DNA of 12,740 nucleotides from CAZYMF01 sp964648215 (GTDB lineage Bacteria; Desulfobacterota; Binatia; HRBIN30; JACQVA1): assembly GCA_964648215.1 (NCBI GenBank), contig CAZYMF010000142.1, positions 1-12,740 on the forward strand, read 5' to 3'. Within the stretch, counting starts at the first letter, position 1. Every line of letters begins with the position of its first letter. The notes under the pieces were generated by a model, which saw nothing but the letters and a program-made list of their open reading frames with translations, was not told the DNA's origin and ran no database searches. The position numbers and the translations under genes were made by a program. Below, one piece after another: positions 1 through 8,181 of this stretch.

Positions 1-437
<437 letters not shown>

Positions 438-462
438 CGCCGAGCGGCGCGAGCTGGAGAAC

Positions 463-1857
463 ATGAGCGAACCGCACGACCGCCCCCCGCACTCGGAACG
501 CGACCCGCGCCAGCTGCCGCCGGTCATCCAGCCCGGCCACACGTTCGAGTCGGTCACCGAGAAGATCGGCGCGGTGGTTCTCACCCGACCGACGTCGAAG
601 GGCTGGTACCTCGGCTTCGCGATCTCGTTCGCGGGCGTGATGATGCTGCTCATGGCGGTGTCCTACCTGTTCGTCTCCGGCGTCGGCATCTGGGGCATCA
701 ACATCCCGATCGGCTGGGCTTTCGCCATCGTGAACTTCGTCTGGTGGATCGGGATCGGGCACGCCGGAACCTTGATCTCCGCCTTCCTGCTGCTCTTCCG
801 CCAGGAGTGGCGCACCTCGATCAACCGCTTCGCCGAGGCGATGACCCTGTTCGCGGTGGCCTGCGCCGGCATGTTCCCCATTCTTCACCTCGGGCGTCCG
901 TGGCTCGCCTACTGGCTGTTCCCGTATCCCAACACCATGGGGGTGTGGCCGCAGTTCCGCAGCCCGCTGATGTGGGACGTCTTCGCCGTCTCCACCTACG
1001 CGACGATCTCGCTGGTGTTCTGGTTCGTCGGTCTGATTCCGGACCTCGCCACGCTGCGCGACCGGACCGAGAGCCGCGTCGGCCGTTTCATCTACGGCGC
1101 GCTGGCGATGGGCTGGCGCGGCTCGGCGCGCCACTGGCACCGCTACGAGACGGCGTATCTGCTGCTCGCCGGGCTGTCGACGCCGCTGGTGGTCTCCGTG
1201 CACACCATCGTCAGCTTCGACTTTGCGATCGGCATCGTTCCGGGGTGGCACGCGACGATCTTCCCGCCGTACTTCGTCGCCGGCGCCGTCTACGCCGGCT
1301 TTGCGATGGTGCTCACCCTGGCGATTCCGCTGCGCAAGGCGTTCGGTCTCGAAGACTTCATCACCATGCGTCATCTCGACTACATGGGGCGGGTCATGCT
1401 CGCCACCGGGCTCTTCGTCGGCTACGGCTACATGACGGAGATGTTCACGGGGTGGTACAGCGCCAACGCGTTCGACCAGTACACGCTCATCAATCGCCTG
1501 ACCGGCCCCTACGCCCCGATCTTCTGGTCGTTGATGATCTGCAACATCGTGGCGCCGCAGGCGCTCTGGTTCCAGCGTGTCCGCTCCAGCGTGCCGGGCC
1601 TGTTCATCGTCTCCATGTTCGTCAACGTCGGCATGTGGCTCGAGCGTTTCATCATCGTCGTCACCAGCCTCCACCGTGACTTCGTGCCCTCGTCGTGGGG
1701 CATGTACCATCCGACCTTCTGGGATTACTCGACGTTCTTCGGCACCATCGGCCTGTTCCTCACGCTGCTGTTCCTGTTCATCCGCTTCCTGCCGATGATC
1801 TCGATCTTCGAGATGCGCACCATGGTTCCGGAGGCCGAGGTCAAGGAGGTGGCATGA
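463..1857 (+). CDS. actC: ACIII integral membrane subunit ActC (NrfD/PsrC family)
   Basis: A 464-residue, very hydrophobic protein with about ten predicted membrane helices after a polar N-terminal stretch of about 45 residues. Seen: the GIGHAGTLISAFLLLFRQ region (H100), the LHLGRPW segment (H142) and WDVFAVSTY (D172) match the NrfD-like quinol subunits of ACIII. Known of the family: ActC is a polysulfide-reductase NrfD-type protein that contributes a quinol-oxidising site facing the iron-sulfur subunit ActB, and it has been proposed to take part in proton translocation. The start at 463 is chosen because GGAGA lies just upstream (456-460) and the polar leader fits the family. The C-terminus overlaps actD by four bases (ATGA), which suggests coupled translation. 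Isolated NrfD proteins occur in other enzymes, but the flanking actB, actD, actE and actF genes fix the assignment. Confidence 0.94.
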   Translation: MSEPHDRPPHSERDPRQLPPVIQPGHTFESVTEKIGAVVLTRPTSKGWYLGFAISFAGVMMLLMAVSYLFVSGVGIWGINIPIGWAFAIVNFVWWIGIGHAGTLISAFLLLFRQEWRTSINRFAEAMTLFAVACAGMFPILHLGRPWLAYWLFPYPNTMGVWPQFRSPLMWDVFAVSTYATISLVFWFVGLIPDLATLRDRTESRVGRFIYGALAMGWRGSARHWHRYETAYLLLAGLSTPLVVSVHTIVSFDFAIGIVPGWHATIFPPYFVAGAVYAGFAMVLTLAIPLRKAFGLEDFITMRHLDYMGRVMLATGLFVGYGYMTEMFTGWYSANAFDQYTLINRLTGPYAPIFWSLMICNIVAPQALWFQRVRSSVPGLFIVSMFVNVGMWLERFIIVVTSLHRDFVPSSWGMYHPTFWDYSTFFGTIGLFLTLLFLFIRFLPMISIFEMRTMVPEAEVKEVA

Positions 1858-2393
1858 GCGCGCGGCCGCCCATTCACGGCCTGATGGCCGAGTTCACCGG
1901 CCCCAACGAGCTGACCACCGCCGTGCGGCGGGTCCGCGAGGCGGGCTACACCCACGTCGACGCCTACTCGCCGTATCCGATCGAGGCGGTCTCCGAGGAG
2001 CTCGAGGGGCACCACTCCCGAGTGCCGTTGATCTGTCTGCTCGGCGGCATCATCGGCGGGATCTTCGGCTTCGGCCTGCAGTACTGGGTGTCGGTGATCG
2101 CCTACCCGGTCAACATCGGCGGGCGCCCGTTCAACTCCTGGCCCGCGTATCTGCCGATCACCTTCGAGACCACGGTTCTCTTCGCCGGCCTGTCGGCGGT
2201 GATCGGGATGCTGGCGCTCAACGGGCTGCCGATGCCTTATCACCCCGTCTTCAACGTTTCCGGCTTCGCGCGCGCCAGCTCCGACCGCTTCTTCCTGTGC
2301 ATCGAGGCCACCGACCCGCTCTTCGATCATGACGACACGAACCGTTTTCTCGAGCGGCTGGTGCCGCGCAGCGTATCCGAGGTGGAGCCCTGA
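1854..2393 (+). CDS. actD: ACIII membrane subunit ActD (DUF3341-type)
   Basis: A 179-residue protein. Residues 8-55 form a soluble N-terminal domain (GLMAEFTGPNELTTAVRRVR, then YTHVDAYSPYPIEAV). Two membrane helices follow at about 57-84, glycine-rich, and 97-122. A short soluble tail carries YHPVFNVSGF and RFFLCIEATDP. This layout and these motifs are those of ActD, the two-helix ACIII subunit with a ferredoxin-fold-like soluble part. It is a structural membrane subunit with no known cofactor. The ATG at 1854 is preceded by AGGAGG at 1844-1849 with a four-base spacer, and it overlaps the actC stop. The in-frame upstream extension lies inside actC and is discarded. It ends one base before actE. 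Confidence 0.92.
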   Translation: MSARPPIHGLMAEFTGPNELTTAVRRVREAGYTHVDAYSPYPIEAVSEELEGHHSRVPLICLLGGIIGGIFGFGLQYWVSVIAYPVNIGGRPFNSWPAYLPITFETTVLFAGLSAVIGMLALNGLPMPYHPVFNVSGFARASSDRFFLCIEATDPLFDHDDTNRFLERLVPRSVSEVEP

Positions 2394-2394
2394 C

Positions 2395-2988
2395 ATGCTG
2401 GGCTGCCGACGAAAGAGCTGGCTGGCTCTGGCGCTGACCGCGGGCATGCTGCTGGCCGTTGCTGGCTGCCGCCAGGACATGCACGATCAGCCGAAGTACA
2501 AGGAGTACCGGCCGAGTGCCTTCTTCGAGGATGGCCGTTCGGTGCGGCCGCTGGTGCCCGACACGGTGGCGCGTGGCCATGTGGACGAGGATCCGCTGCT
2601 CTACACCGGCAAGATCGGCAAGGACTTCGCCAACGAGTTCCCGTTCCCCGTCACCAAGGAGGTCCTGGCACGGGGGCAGCAACGCTTCAACATCTACTGC
2701 ACGCCCTGTCACGATCGGGTCGGCACCGGCGATGGGATGATCGTTCGGCGCGGCTATCGCAAGCCGCCCTCGTATCACATCGACCGGCTGCGCAAGCAGC
2801 CGGCCGGCTACTTCTTCGACGTGATCACGCACGGGTTCGGCGTGATGCCCAGCTATGCCGCGCAGGTCCCGGTGCGCGACCGCTGGGCCATCGTGGCCTA
2901 CATCCGCGCCTTGCAGCTGAGCCAACACGCCACCATGGCCGACGTGCCGTCCGGCGAGCAGGCGAAGCTCGCCCAGAGCCATGAGTAA
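2395..2988 (+). CDS. actE: ACIII monoheme cytochrome c lipoprotein ActE
   Basis: A 197-residue protein with a lipoprotein signal: basic N-terminus, hydrophobic core, then lipobox LAVAGC with the acylated cysteine expected at residue 25. A single class I cytochrome c domain occupies about 88-175. It has the heme-binding CTPCH at 102-106 and the likely axial methionine in MPSY at 151. Known of the family: ActE is a membrane-anchored monoheme cytochrome c of ACIII that takes electrons from the ActB/ActA side and passes them towards the oxidase. GGTGGAG at 2381-2387 with a seven-base spacer supports the ATG at 2395, and that start gives a complete signal peptide. The gene ends with an 8-bp overlap into actF. 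A free-standing cytochrome c is possible in isolation, but not in this gene order. Confidence 0.93.
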   Translation: MLGCRRKSWLALALTAGMLLAVAGCRQDMHDQPKYKEYRPSAFFEDGRSVRPLVPDTVARGHVDEDPLLYTGKIGKDFANEFPFPVTKEVLARGQQRFNIYCTPCHDRVGTGDGMIVRRGYRKPPSYHIDRLRKQPAGYFFDVITHGFGVMPSYAAQVPVRDRWAIVAYIRALQLSQHATMADVPSGEQAKLAQSHE

Positions 2989-4174
2989 CCGAGAGCCTAT
3001 GACGGAAGCCGTACAGTTGCCCGCCGACCACGTCTTGCACCGCATTCAGCGCGGGGCGCTGGCCGCCGGCGTGGTTGCTCTCGGCCTGTGTGGCGTCGGC
3101 GGCTTCCTCAGCCCGACGCAGTTCCTGCAGTCGTATCTGATCGCCTACCTGTTCTGGTTCGGCATCGCCATGGGCTCGCTCGGCATCCTGATGATCCATC
3201 ACGTCGCCGGCGGCGCCTGGGGCGCCGTGGTGCGGCGCGTGCTGGAGTCGGCCACGCGGACCTTCCCGCTGCTGGCGGTGCTGTTCGTGCCGCTGCTGCT
3301 GGGAATGCACGAGCTCTACGTGTGGTCGCGGCCCGAGGTCGTTGCCCACGACGTGGCGTTGCAGCACAAGAGCCTGTACCTGAACGTGCCCTTCTTCCTG
3401 GTGCGCACGGCGCTCTACTTCGGCGTCTGGATCACGGTGGCCACTTTTCTGAACCGCTGGTCGATGGAGCAGGACCGCTCCGCCGACCCGCGCGTGACCT
3501 TTCGCATGGAGCTGCTCAGCCGCGGCGGCCTGGTCGCCGTCGGGTTGACGATGACGTTTGCGTCCTTCGACTGGATCATGTCGCTGGAGCCGGATTGGTT
3601 CTCGACCATCTACGGCGTGCTGACGATCGGCGGGCAGCTGGTGTCGGGAATGGCGTTCACGATCGCGATCGCGGCCTTGCTGATGAACGACGGCCGCGGG
3701 CCGCTGGGCAAGGTGATGGCCAGGGAGCAGTTCCACGATCTCGGCAAGCTGCTGCTCGCCTTCATCATGCTGTGGACCTACTTCATGCTGTCGCAGTTCC
3801 TGATCATCTGGGCCGGCAACCTGCCCGAAGAGATTCCCTGGTACCTGAACCGGACGCAGGGGGGCTGGCTCATCGTCGCCGTGCTGCTGATCCTGACGTA
3901 CTTCGTGATGCCGTTCCTGATCCTGCTCTCGCGCGACCTCAAGCGCCGGCCGCGCTCTCTGGCCACCCTCGCCGTCGGCGTGATCGTGGCCGGCATCATC
4001 GAGACGTTCTGGATGGTGGCGCCGGCCTTTCACCCGGGCCATCTGACGATCAACTGGATGGATCTCGCCATGCTCGTCGGTGTCGGCGGCATCTGGTTGT
4101 CCTTCTTCGTGTGGCAGCTGAAGGGTCGTTCTCTGGTTGCGATACACGACCCGAGCCTGCCGGAGCACGCCTGA
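2981..4174 (+). CDS. actF: ACIII integral membrane subunit ActF (second NrfD-like subunit)
   Basis: A 397-residue polytopic membrane protein with about ten hydrophobic helices, shorter than ActC. Seen: an N-terminal soluble stretch of about 20 residues, a segment with YLFWFGIAMGSLGILMIHH, conserved-looking ASFDWIMSLEP and WFSTIYG in the middle, and MLWTYFMLSQFLIIWAGNLPEE further on. These are typical of ActF, a distant paralogue of ActC in ACIII that is thought to form part of the membrane proton path. The ATG at 2981 overlaps the last 8 bp of actE. A second in-frame ATG at 2999 has GAGAG just upstream and could be the true start, shortening the protein by six residues. The next gene starts two bases after the stop. 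Confidence 0.9.
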   Translation: MSNREPMTEAVQLPADHVLHRIQRGALAAGVVALGLCGVGGFLSPTQFLQSYLIAYLFWFGIAMGSLGILMIHHVAGGAWGAVVRRVLESATRTFPLLAVLFVPLLLGMHELYVWSRPEVVAHDVALQHKSLYLNVPFFLVRTALYFGVWITVATFLNRWSMEQDRSADPRVTFRMELLSRGGLVAVGLTMTFASFDWIMSLEPDWFSTIYGVLTIGGQLVSGMAFTIAIAALLMNDGRGPLGKVMAREQFHDLGKLLLAFIMLWTYFMLSQFLIIWAGNLPEEIPWYLNRTQGGWLIVAVLLILTYFVMPFLILLSRDLKRRPRSLATLAVGVIVAGIIETFWMVAPAFHPGHLTINWMDLAMLVGVGGIWLSFFVWQLKGRSLVAIHDPSLPEHA

Positions 4175-4176
4175 GT

Positions 4177-4608
4177 ATGGAGCACAAGGAAGCAGCCCCC
4201 CCCGCCGCCCCGCACGGGTCGGAGCACGCCGGCCACGAAACGCGCGACGTCAACTTCCGACCCATCATCGTGTCGGGTATCGGCCTCATCCTGCTGCTGG
4301 TGGGGTCGGTGCTGCTGATGCGTCTGGTCTTCGGCTTCCTGGCCGAGCGCGAGGCGCGGTTGAGCCCGCCGGCCAATCCGCTGGCGAAGAGCTTTGGCCG
4401 TCAAGTTCCCCCGGAGCCCCGCCTCCAGGCCGATCCGCGCCAGGACCTGCTCGACATGCGCGCCCAGGAGAATGCGACCCTGAGCAGCTACGGCTGGGTG
4501 GATCGCAAGAACGGCATCGTTCGCCTGCCGATCGCCCGAGCCATGGAGTTGCTGGCGCAGCGAGGGCTTCCGAGTCGTCCCGGCCCCGCGGCGGCGGCGA
4601 AGGAGTAG
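4177..4608 (+). CDS. Small single-helix membrane protein of unknown function in the ACIII/SCO junction
   Basis: A 143-residue protein that I cannot assign to a characterised family. Seen: a polar N-terminal tail with four histidines (H3, H13, H17, H20), one clear membrane helix at about 29-56, a proline-rich linker, and a soluble C-terminal part at about 85-132. The latter contains the segment YGWVDRKNGIVRLPIARAME (residues 105-124) and ends in an Ala/Pro/Lys tail. From memory, similar C-terminal segments occur in small proteins beside SCO and ACIII genes in other phyla; I cannot verify this here. Position suggests two inferences: an accessory ACIII subunit comparable to the small ActG of Rhodothermus, or a factor in cytochrome c/oxidase assembly working with the SCO protein four bases downstream. 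It has no CxxCH heme motif and no cysteine, so direct heme c or metal-thiol chemistry is unlikely. The ATG two bases after the actF stop gives the whole helix. Confidence 0.8.
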   Translation: MEHKEAAPPAAPHGSEHAGHETRDVNFRPIIVSGIGLILLLVGSVLLMRLVFGFLAEREARLSPPANPLAKSFGRQVPPEPRLQADPRQDLLDMRAQENATLSSYGWVDRKNGIVRLPIARAMELLAQRGLPSRPGPAAAAKE

Positions 4609-4612
4609 TTGG

Positions 4613-5533
4613 ATGTCGTTTGCCGATCGTTCCCACCTCGTCACCTCGTGCCGGTTGCGCCGGCCGGGGGGAGCTCTGTTCCCCCGCGGTCTGGTTCTGG
4701 CCTGCGCGCTGCTCGCGGCCGGCGCCGGGCCGGCGGCGGCGAGCGTCGGCGCGGCGGGGGTGGGTCTGGGATCGGGCAAGGCCGAGTCGACGGGGCAACC
4801 CCCCGCCCTGAAGGGCGTGGGCATCGACCAGCACCTCAACGAGCAGGTGCCGCTCGACCTGCCCTTTCGCGACGACACCGGGCAGAGCGTCAAGCTCGGG
4901 GACTACTTCGGCAAGAAGCCCGTGATCCTGGCGCTGGTGTACTACGAGTGCCCGATGCTGTGCACCCTGACCCTGAACGGTCTGGTCGGAGCGCTGAAGG
5001 CCGTCAGCTTCGATGCCGGCAAGCAGTTCGAGGTCGTGGTGGTCAGCTTCAACCCCGAGGAGACGCCCAAGCTGGCGGCGGCGAAGAAGGCCAGCTACCT
5101 CGGCCGCTACGCCCGCCCGGGCACGGAGCAGGGCTGGCACTTCCTCACCGGCGACGCGACATCGATCCAGCGGCTGACGGACGCCGTCGGCTTCCACTAC
5201 CGCTATCTCCCCAAGCAGAAGCAGTACGCTCACGCCACCGGTCTCACGCTGCTGACCCCGCAAGGCAAGATATCGCGCTACTTCTTCGGCGTGGACTTTT
5301 CGCCCCGTGACCTGCGGCTGGGCCTGGTCGAGGCCTCGAGCAACAAGATCGGCACGCCGGTCGATCAGGTGTTGCTGTACTGTTATCACTACGACCCCGC
5401 CACCGGTACCTACGGCGCCGTGGCGATGAACATCGTGCGGCTCGGCGGTGCGGTCACGGTGCTGCTGCTGGGAGCGTTCATGGTGGTGTTCTGGCGCCGC
5501 GAACGCGCCGGAACGCCGTACCGACGGGGGTAA
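4613..5533 (+). CDS. sco1: SCO1/SenC/PrrC-family copper chaperone for the CuA site, with C-terminal membrane helix
   Basis: A 306-residue thioredoxin-fold protein. Seen: an N-terminal export signal (hydrophobic about 24-43, likely cleaved near the AAA-S at 42-44), the metal-binding CPMLC at 113-117 (C-x3-C) and the partner histidine H207 in YAHATG. After the fold come LLYCYHYDPATG (254-265) and a C-terminal hydrophobic helix at about 270-293 followed by a basic tail. Known of the family: SCO proteins bind copper through the two cysteines and the distal histidine, and deliver copper to, or reduce the thiols of, the CuA site of cytochrome oxidase subunit II. The gene for that partner starts 11 bp downstream. 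AAGGAG at 4600-4605 with a seven-base spacer supports the ATG at 4613. The C-terminal helix would keep the mature protein on the periplasmic face of the membrane even if the signal is removed. Confidence 0.93.
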   Translation: MSFADRSHLVTSCRLRRPGGALFPRGLVLACALLAAGAGPAAASVGAAGVGLGSGKAESTGQPPALKGVGIDQHLNEQVPLDLPFRDDTGQSVKLGDYFGKKPVILALVYYECPMLCTLTLNGLVGALKAVSFDAGKQFEVVVVSFNPEETPKLAAAKKASYLGRYARPGTEQGWHFLTGDATSIQRLTDAVGFHYRYLPKQKQYAHATGLTLLTPQGKISRYFFGVDFSPRDLRLGLVEASSNKIGTPVDQVLLYCYHYDPATGTYGAVAMNIVRLGGAVTVLLLGAFMVVFWRRERAGTPYRRG

Positions 5534-5544
5534 TCGGGGACATC

Positions 5545-6531
5545 ATGCTTTCGAGTCTGCCATTCGTTCCGCCTGAAGCCTCCAGCATTGCCGGCGACGT
5601 CGACGCGCTGTTCTTCTTCCTCGTCGCGGTCAGCGCCTTCTTCGCCGTCTTGATCGGCGTGTTGCTGGTCTACTTCGCGGTCCGTTACCGGCGCCGCTCC
5701 AACCAGGATCGCCCGCATCCCATCGAGGGCGCCCTCGGGCTCGAGCTGCTCTGGACCATCATTCCCTTCGGTCTCAGCATGGTCATGTTCTTCTGGAGCG
5801 CCAACGTCTACACCCGTATCGAGCGGCCGCCCGACGACGCCATGCAGGTATTCGTCGTCGGCAAGCAGTGGATGTGGAAGGTGCAGCACATGGAAGGGGT
5901 GCGCGAGATCAACGCGCTCCATGTCCCCCTCGGTCGCGCCGTCAAGCTGACGATGACCTCGGAAGACGTGATCCATAGCTTCTACGTGCCGGCCTTCCGC
6001 ATCAAGCAGGACGTCCTGCCCGGGCGCTACACCACCGCCTGGTTCAAGGCGACGAAGATCGGGAAGTATCACCTGTTCTGCGCCGAGTACTGCGGCACGC
6101 TGCACTCGGGAATGATCGGCACGGTGACGGTGATGGAGCCGTCCGACTACGAGGCCTGGTTGAGCGGCGGCAAGGGTAGCGGCCAGTCGCTGGCGTCGGC
6201 CGGGGAGCAGCTCTTCCAGCAGCTCGGTTGCGTCACCTGCCACCGCAACGACGGTCAGGGACGAGGACCGTCCCTGGTGCAGCTGCCGGGCAAGACGGTG
6301 AAGCTCGAGGACGGGCGCACCGTGGTCGCCGACGAGGCGTACCTGCGCGAGTCGATCCTCAACTCGCAGGCCAAGATCGTCGCCGGCTACAAGCCGATCA
6401 TGCCGACGTTCAAGGGCCTGGTGAGCGAAGAGGGGCTGATGCAGCTGATCGCCTACATCAAAACACTGGGAGGCCCGGAGGGGGCCGCTGCGGCGTCGGC
6501 GAGCGCGGCAGCCTCCACGGGAGGGCACTGA
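5545..6531 (+). CDS. coxB: Cytochrome c oxidase subunit II with fused cytochrome c domain (caa3-type)
   Basis: A 328-residue protein in three parts. Two membrane helices lie at about 20-47 and 64-88. A cupredoxin CuA domain spans about 100-200, with ligands H144, C179, E181, C183, H187 and M190 all present (CAEYCGTLHSGM). A C-terminal cytochrome c domain spans about 216-308, with CVTCH at 229-233 and the likely axial methionine M286 in IMPTF. Known of the family: this fusion defines caa3 oxidases, in which the tethered cytochrome c passes electrons to CuA and on to subunit I. There is no obvious cleaved signal or lipobox. The last 16 residues are an Ala/Ser-rich tail ending GGH, an unstructured extension. 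GGGGA at 5536-5540 precedes the ATG. It sits between the SCO gene and coxA, as expected for an oxidase operon. Confidence 0.96.
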   Translation: MLSSLPFVPPEASSIAGDVDALFFFLVAVSAFFAVLIGVLLVYFAVRYRRRSNQDRPHPIEGALGLELLWTIIPFGLSMVMFFWSANVYTRIERPPDDAMQVFVVGKQWMWKVQHMEGVREINALHVPLGRAVKLTMTSEDVIHSFYVPAFRIKQDVLPGRYTTAWFKATKIGKYHLFCAEYCGTLHSGMIGTVTVMEPSDYEAWLSGGKGSGQSLASAGEQLFQQLGCVTCHRNDGQGRGPSLVQLPGKTVKLEDGRTVVADEAYLRESILNSQAKIVAGYKPIMPTFKGLVSEEGLMQLIAYIKTLGGPEGAAAASASAAASTGGH

Positions 6532-6534
6532 TTT

Positions 6535-8181
6535 ATGGAAACACACGCGGCCGCGCCCGGCACGAACTATCTCAACGCCGACTACGGCATCCGCTCGTGG
6601 TTGCTGACCACCGACCACAAGCGCATCGCCATCCTGTACCTGATCTCGATCTCCGTCTTCTTCGCCCTCGGGGGCATCTTTGCCATGCTGATCCGCCTCG
6701 CCCTGCTGACGCCAGGGCCCGACGTGGTTTCGGCCGACACCTACAACAAGCTGTTCACGATGCACGGCATCGTGATGATCTTCTTCTTCCTGATCCCGTC
6801 GATCCCGGCCGTGTTCGGCAACTTCCTCATCCCGATCATGATCGGCGCGCGCGACCTCGCCTTCCCGCGCATCAACCTGCTGAGCTGGTACATCTACGTC
6901 GTCGGCGGCATCTTCACCATCGTCGCCATGCTCGCGGGCGGCGTCGACACCGGCTGGACCTTCTACACGCCGTTCAGCAGCATGGCGTCGAACTCGCACG
7001 TCATGCTGACGGCCATCGGCGTGTTCATCTCCGGCTTCTCGTCGATCCTGACCGGCCTCAACTTCCTGGTCACCATCCACCGTATGCGCGCGCCCGGGCT
7101 GACGTGGTTCCGCATGCCGCTGTTCGTGTGGGCGCACTACGCGACCAGCATCGTGCAGCTGCTGGGGACGCCGGTGGTGGCCATCACGATCCTCCTGGTC
7201 GGCGCCGAGCGTGCCTTGCACATCGGCATCTTCGACCCCAAGCTGGGCGGCGATCCGCTGCTGTTCCAGCACCTGTTCTGGTTCTACTCGCACCCCGCGG
7301 TGTACATCATGATCCTGCCGTCGATGGGCGTGATCAGCGAGCTGATCGCCTGCTACTCGCGCAAGCGCATCTTCGGCTACGGCTTCGTGGCGGCCTCGAG
7401 CCTGGCCATCGCCCTGCTGGGATTCCTGGTCTGGGCGCACCACATGTTCGTCACCGGAATCTCGGTGTACTCGGCGCTGATCTTCTCCTTCCTCAGCTTC
7501 GCGGTGGCAATCCCGTCGGCGGTCAAGGTCTTCAACTGGACGGCAACCCTGTTCAAGGGCTCGGTCTCGTTCGAGGCCCCGATGCTCTACGCGCTCGGCT
7601 TCATCGGCCTGTTCACCGTCGGCGGTCTGACGGGTCTGTTCCTGGCCTCGACCGGGACCGACGTGCACCTGACGGACACCTACTTCGTCGTGGCTCACTT
7701 CCACTACATCATGGTCGGCGGCGCCATCATGGGCTACATGGGCGCTCTGCACTTTTGGTGGCCGAAGATGACCGGGCGCAAGTACCCGGAGAACATGGCC
7801 CGGGTCGCAGCGGTGGTCCTCTTCGTCGGGTTCAACCTGACCTTCTTCCCGCAGTTTCTCCTCGGCTACCTGGGCATGCCGCGGCGCTACTTCGTCTATC
7901 CGCCTGAGTTCCAGGTCCTCAACGTCATGTCGACCGCGGGAGCCTCGATTCTCGGCCTGGGGTACCTCCTGCCCGCCTTCTACCTGCTCTGGTCGCTCCG
8001 CTACGGCGCGGTCGCCGGGCGCAACCCCTGGAGAGCCACCGGGCTCGAGTGGGAGACGACGTCGCCGCCGCCGACCTTCAACTTCGACAAGACGCCGGTG
8101 GTGACCCAGGAGGCCTACGACTACGAGCACATGGACTACGAGCCCGAGGCACTCCCGCTACAGGAGGTGCAGGTTGTCTGA
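6535..8181 (+). CDS. coxA: Cytochrome c oxidase subunit I, A2-type heme-copper oxidase
   Basis: A 548-residue protein with about twelve membrane helices; it catalyses O2 reduction coupled to proton pumping. Seen: low-spin heme ligands H77 and H388, CuB ligands H253, H302 and H303, the heme a3 ligand H390, the cross-linked tyrosine Y257 and the heme-propionate pair R450-R451. The K-channel lysine K331 and the D-channel entry D107 (GARDLAFPRIN) are also present. The segment FWFYSHPAVY at 248-257 has Y251-S252 and A255 where A1-type enzymes have F-G and a glutamate. This is the YS motif of A2-type oxidases such as the caa3 of Rhodothermus marinus. GGGAGGG at 6519-6525 with a nine-base spacer precedes the ATG. 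The stop overlaps coxC by 8 bp. The C-terminal tail of about 55 residues is acidic and outside the membrane. Confidence 0.97.
   Translation: METHAAAPGTNYLNADYGIRSWLLTTDHKRIAILYLISISVFFALGGIFAMLIRLALLTPGPDVVSADTYNKLFTMHGIVMIFFFLIPSIPAVFGNFLIPIMIGARDLAFPRINLLSWYIYVVGGIFTIVAMLAGGVDTGWTFYTPFSSMASNSHVMLTAIGVFISGFSSILTGLNFLVTIHRMRAPGLTWFRMPLFVWAHYATSIVQLLGTPVVAITILLVGAERALHIGIFDPKLGGDPLLFQHLFWFYSHPAVYIMILPSMGVISELIACYSRKRIFGYGFVAASSLAIALLGFLVWAHHMFVTGISVYSALIFSFLSFAVAIPSAVKVFNWTATLFKGSVSFEAPMLYALGFIGLFTVGGLTGLFLASTGTDVHLTDTYFVVAHFHYIMVGGAIMGYMGALHFWWPKMTGRKYPENMARVAAVVLFVGFNLTFFPQFLLGYLGMPRRYFVYPPEFQVLNVMSTAGASILGLGYLLPAFYLLWSLRYGAVAGRNPWRATGLEWETTSPPPTFNFDKTPVVTQEAYDYEHMDYEPEALPLQEVQVV

Noticed and set aside
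7288..7290. Loss-of-function mutation in CoxA (alanine at the usual glutamate position)
   Set aside because: The preceding Tyr-Ser pair is the known A2-type substitution and all heme and CuB ligands are present, so the enzyme should be active.
6228..7907. A 559-codon + strand frame overlapping coxB and coxA
   Set aside because: It is Arg/His/Pro-rich nonsense in another frame of genes with complete catalytic motifs. Similar long shadows over actC, actF and encapsulin were rejected for the same reason.
5410..8130. A 906-codon open frame on the minus strand opposite the end of sco1, coxB and coxA
   Set aside because: It is antisense to well-supported genes, rich in Arg/Asp/Glu/His with no recognisable domain, and is the expected by-product of strong G/C bias at third codon positions.
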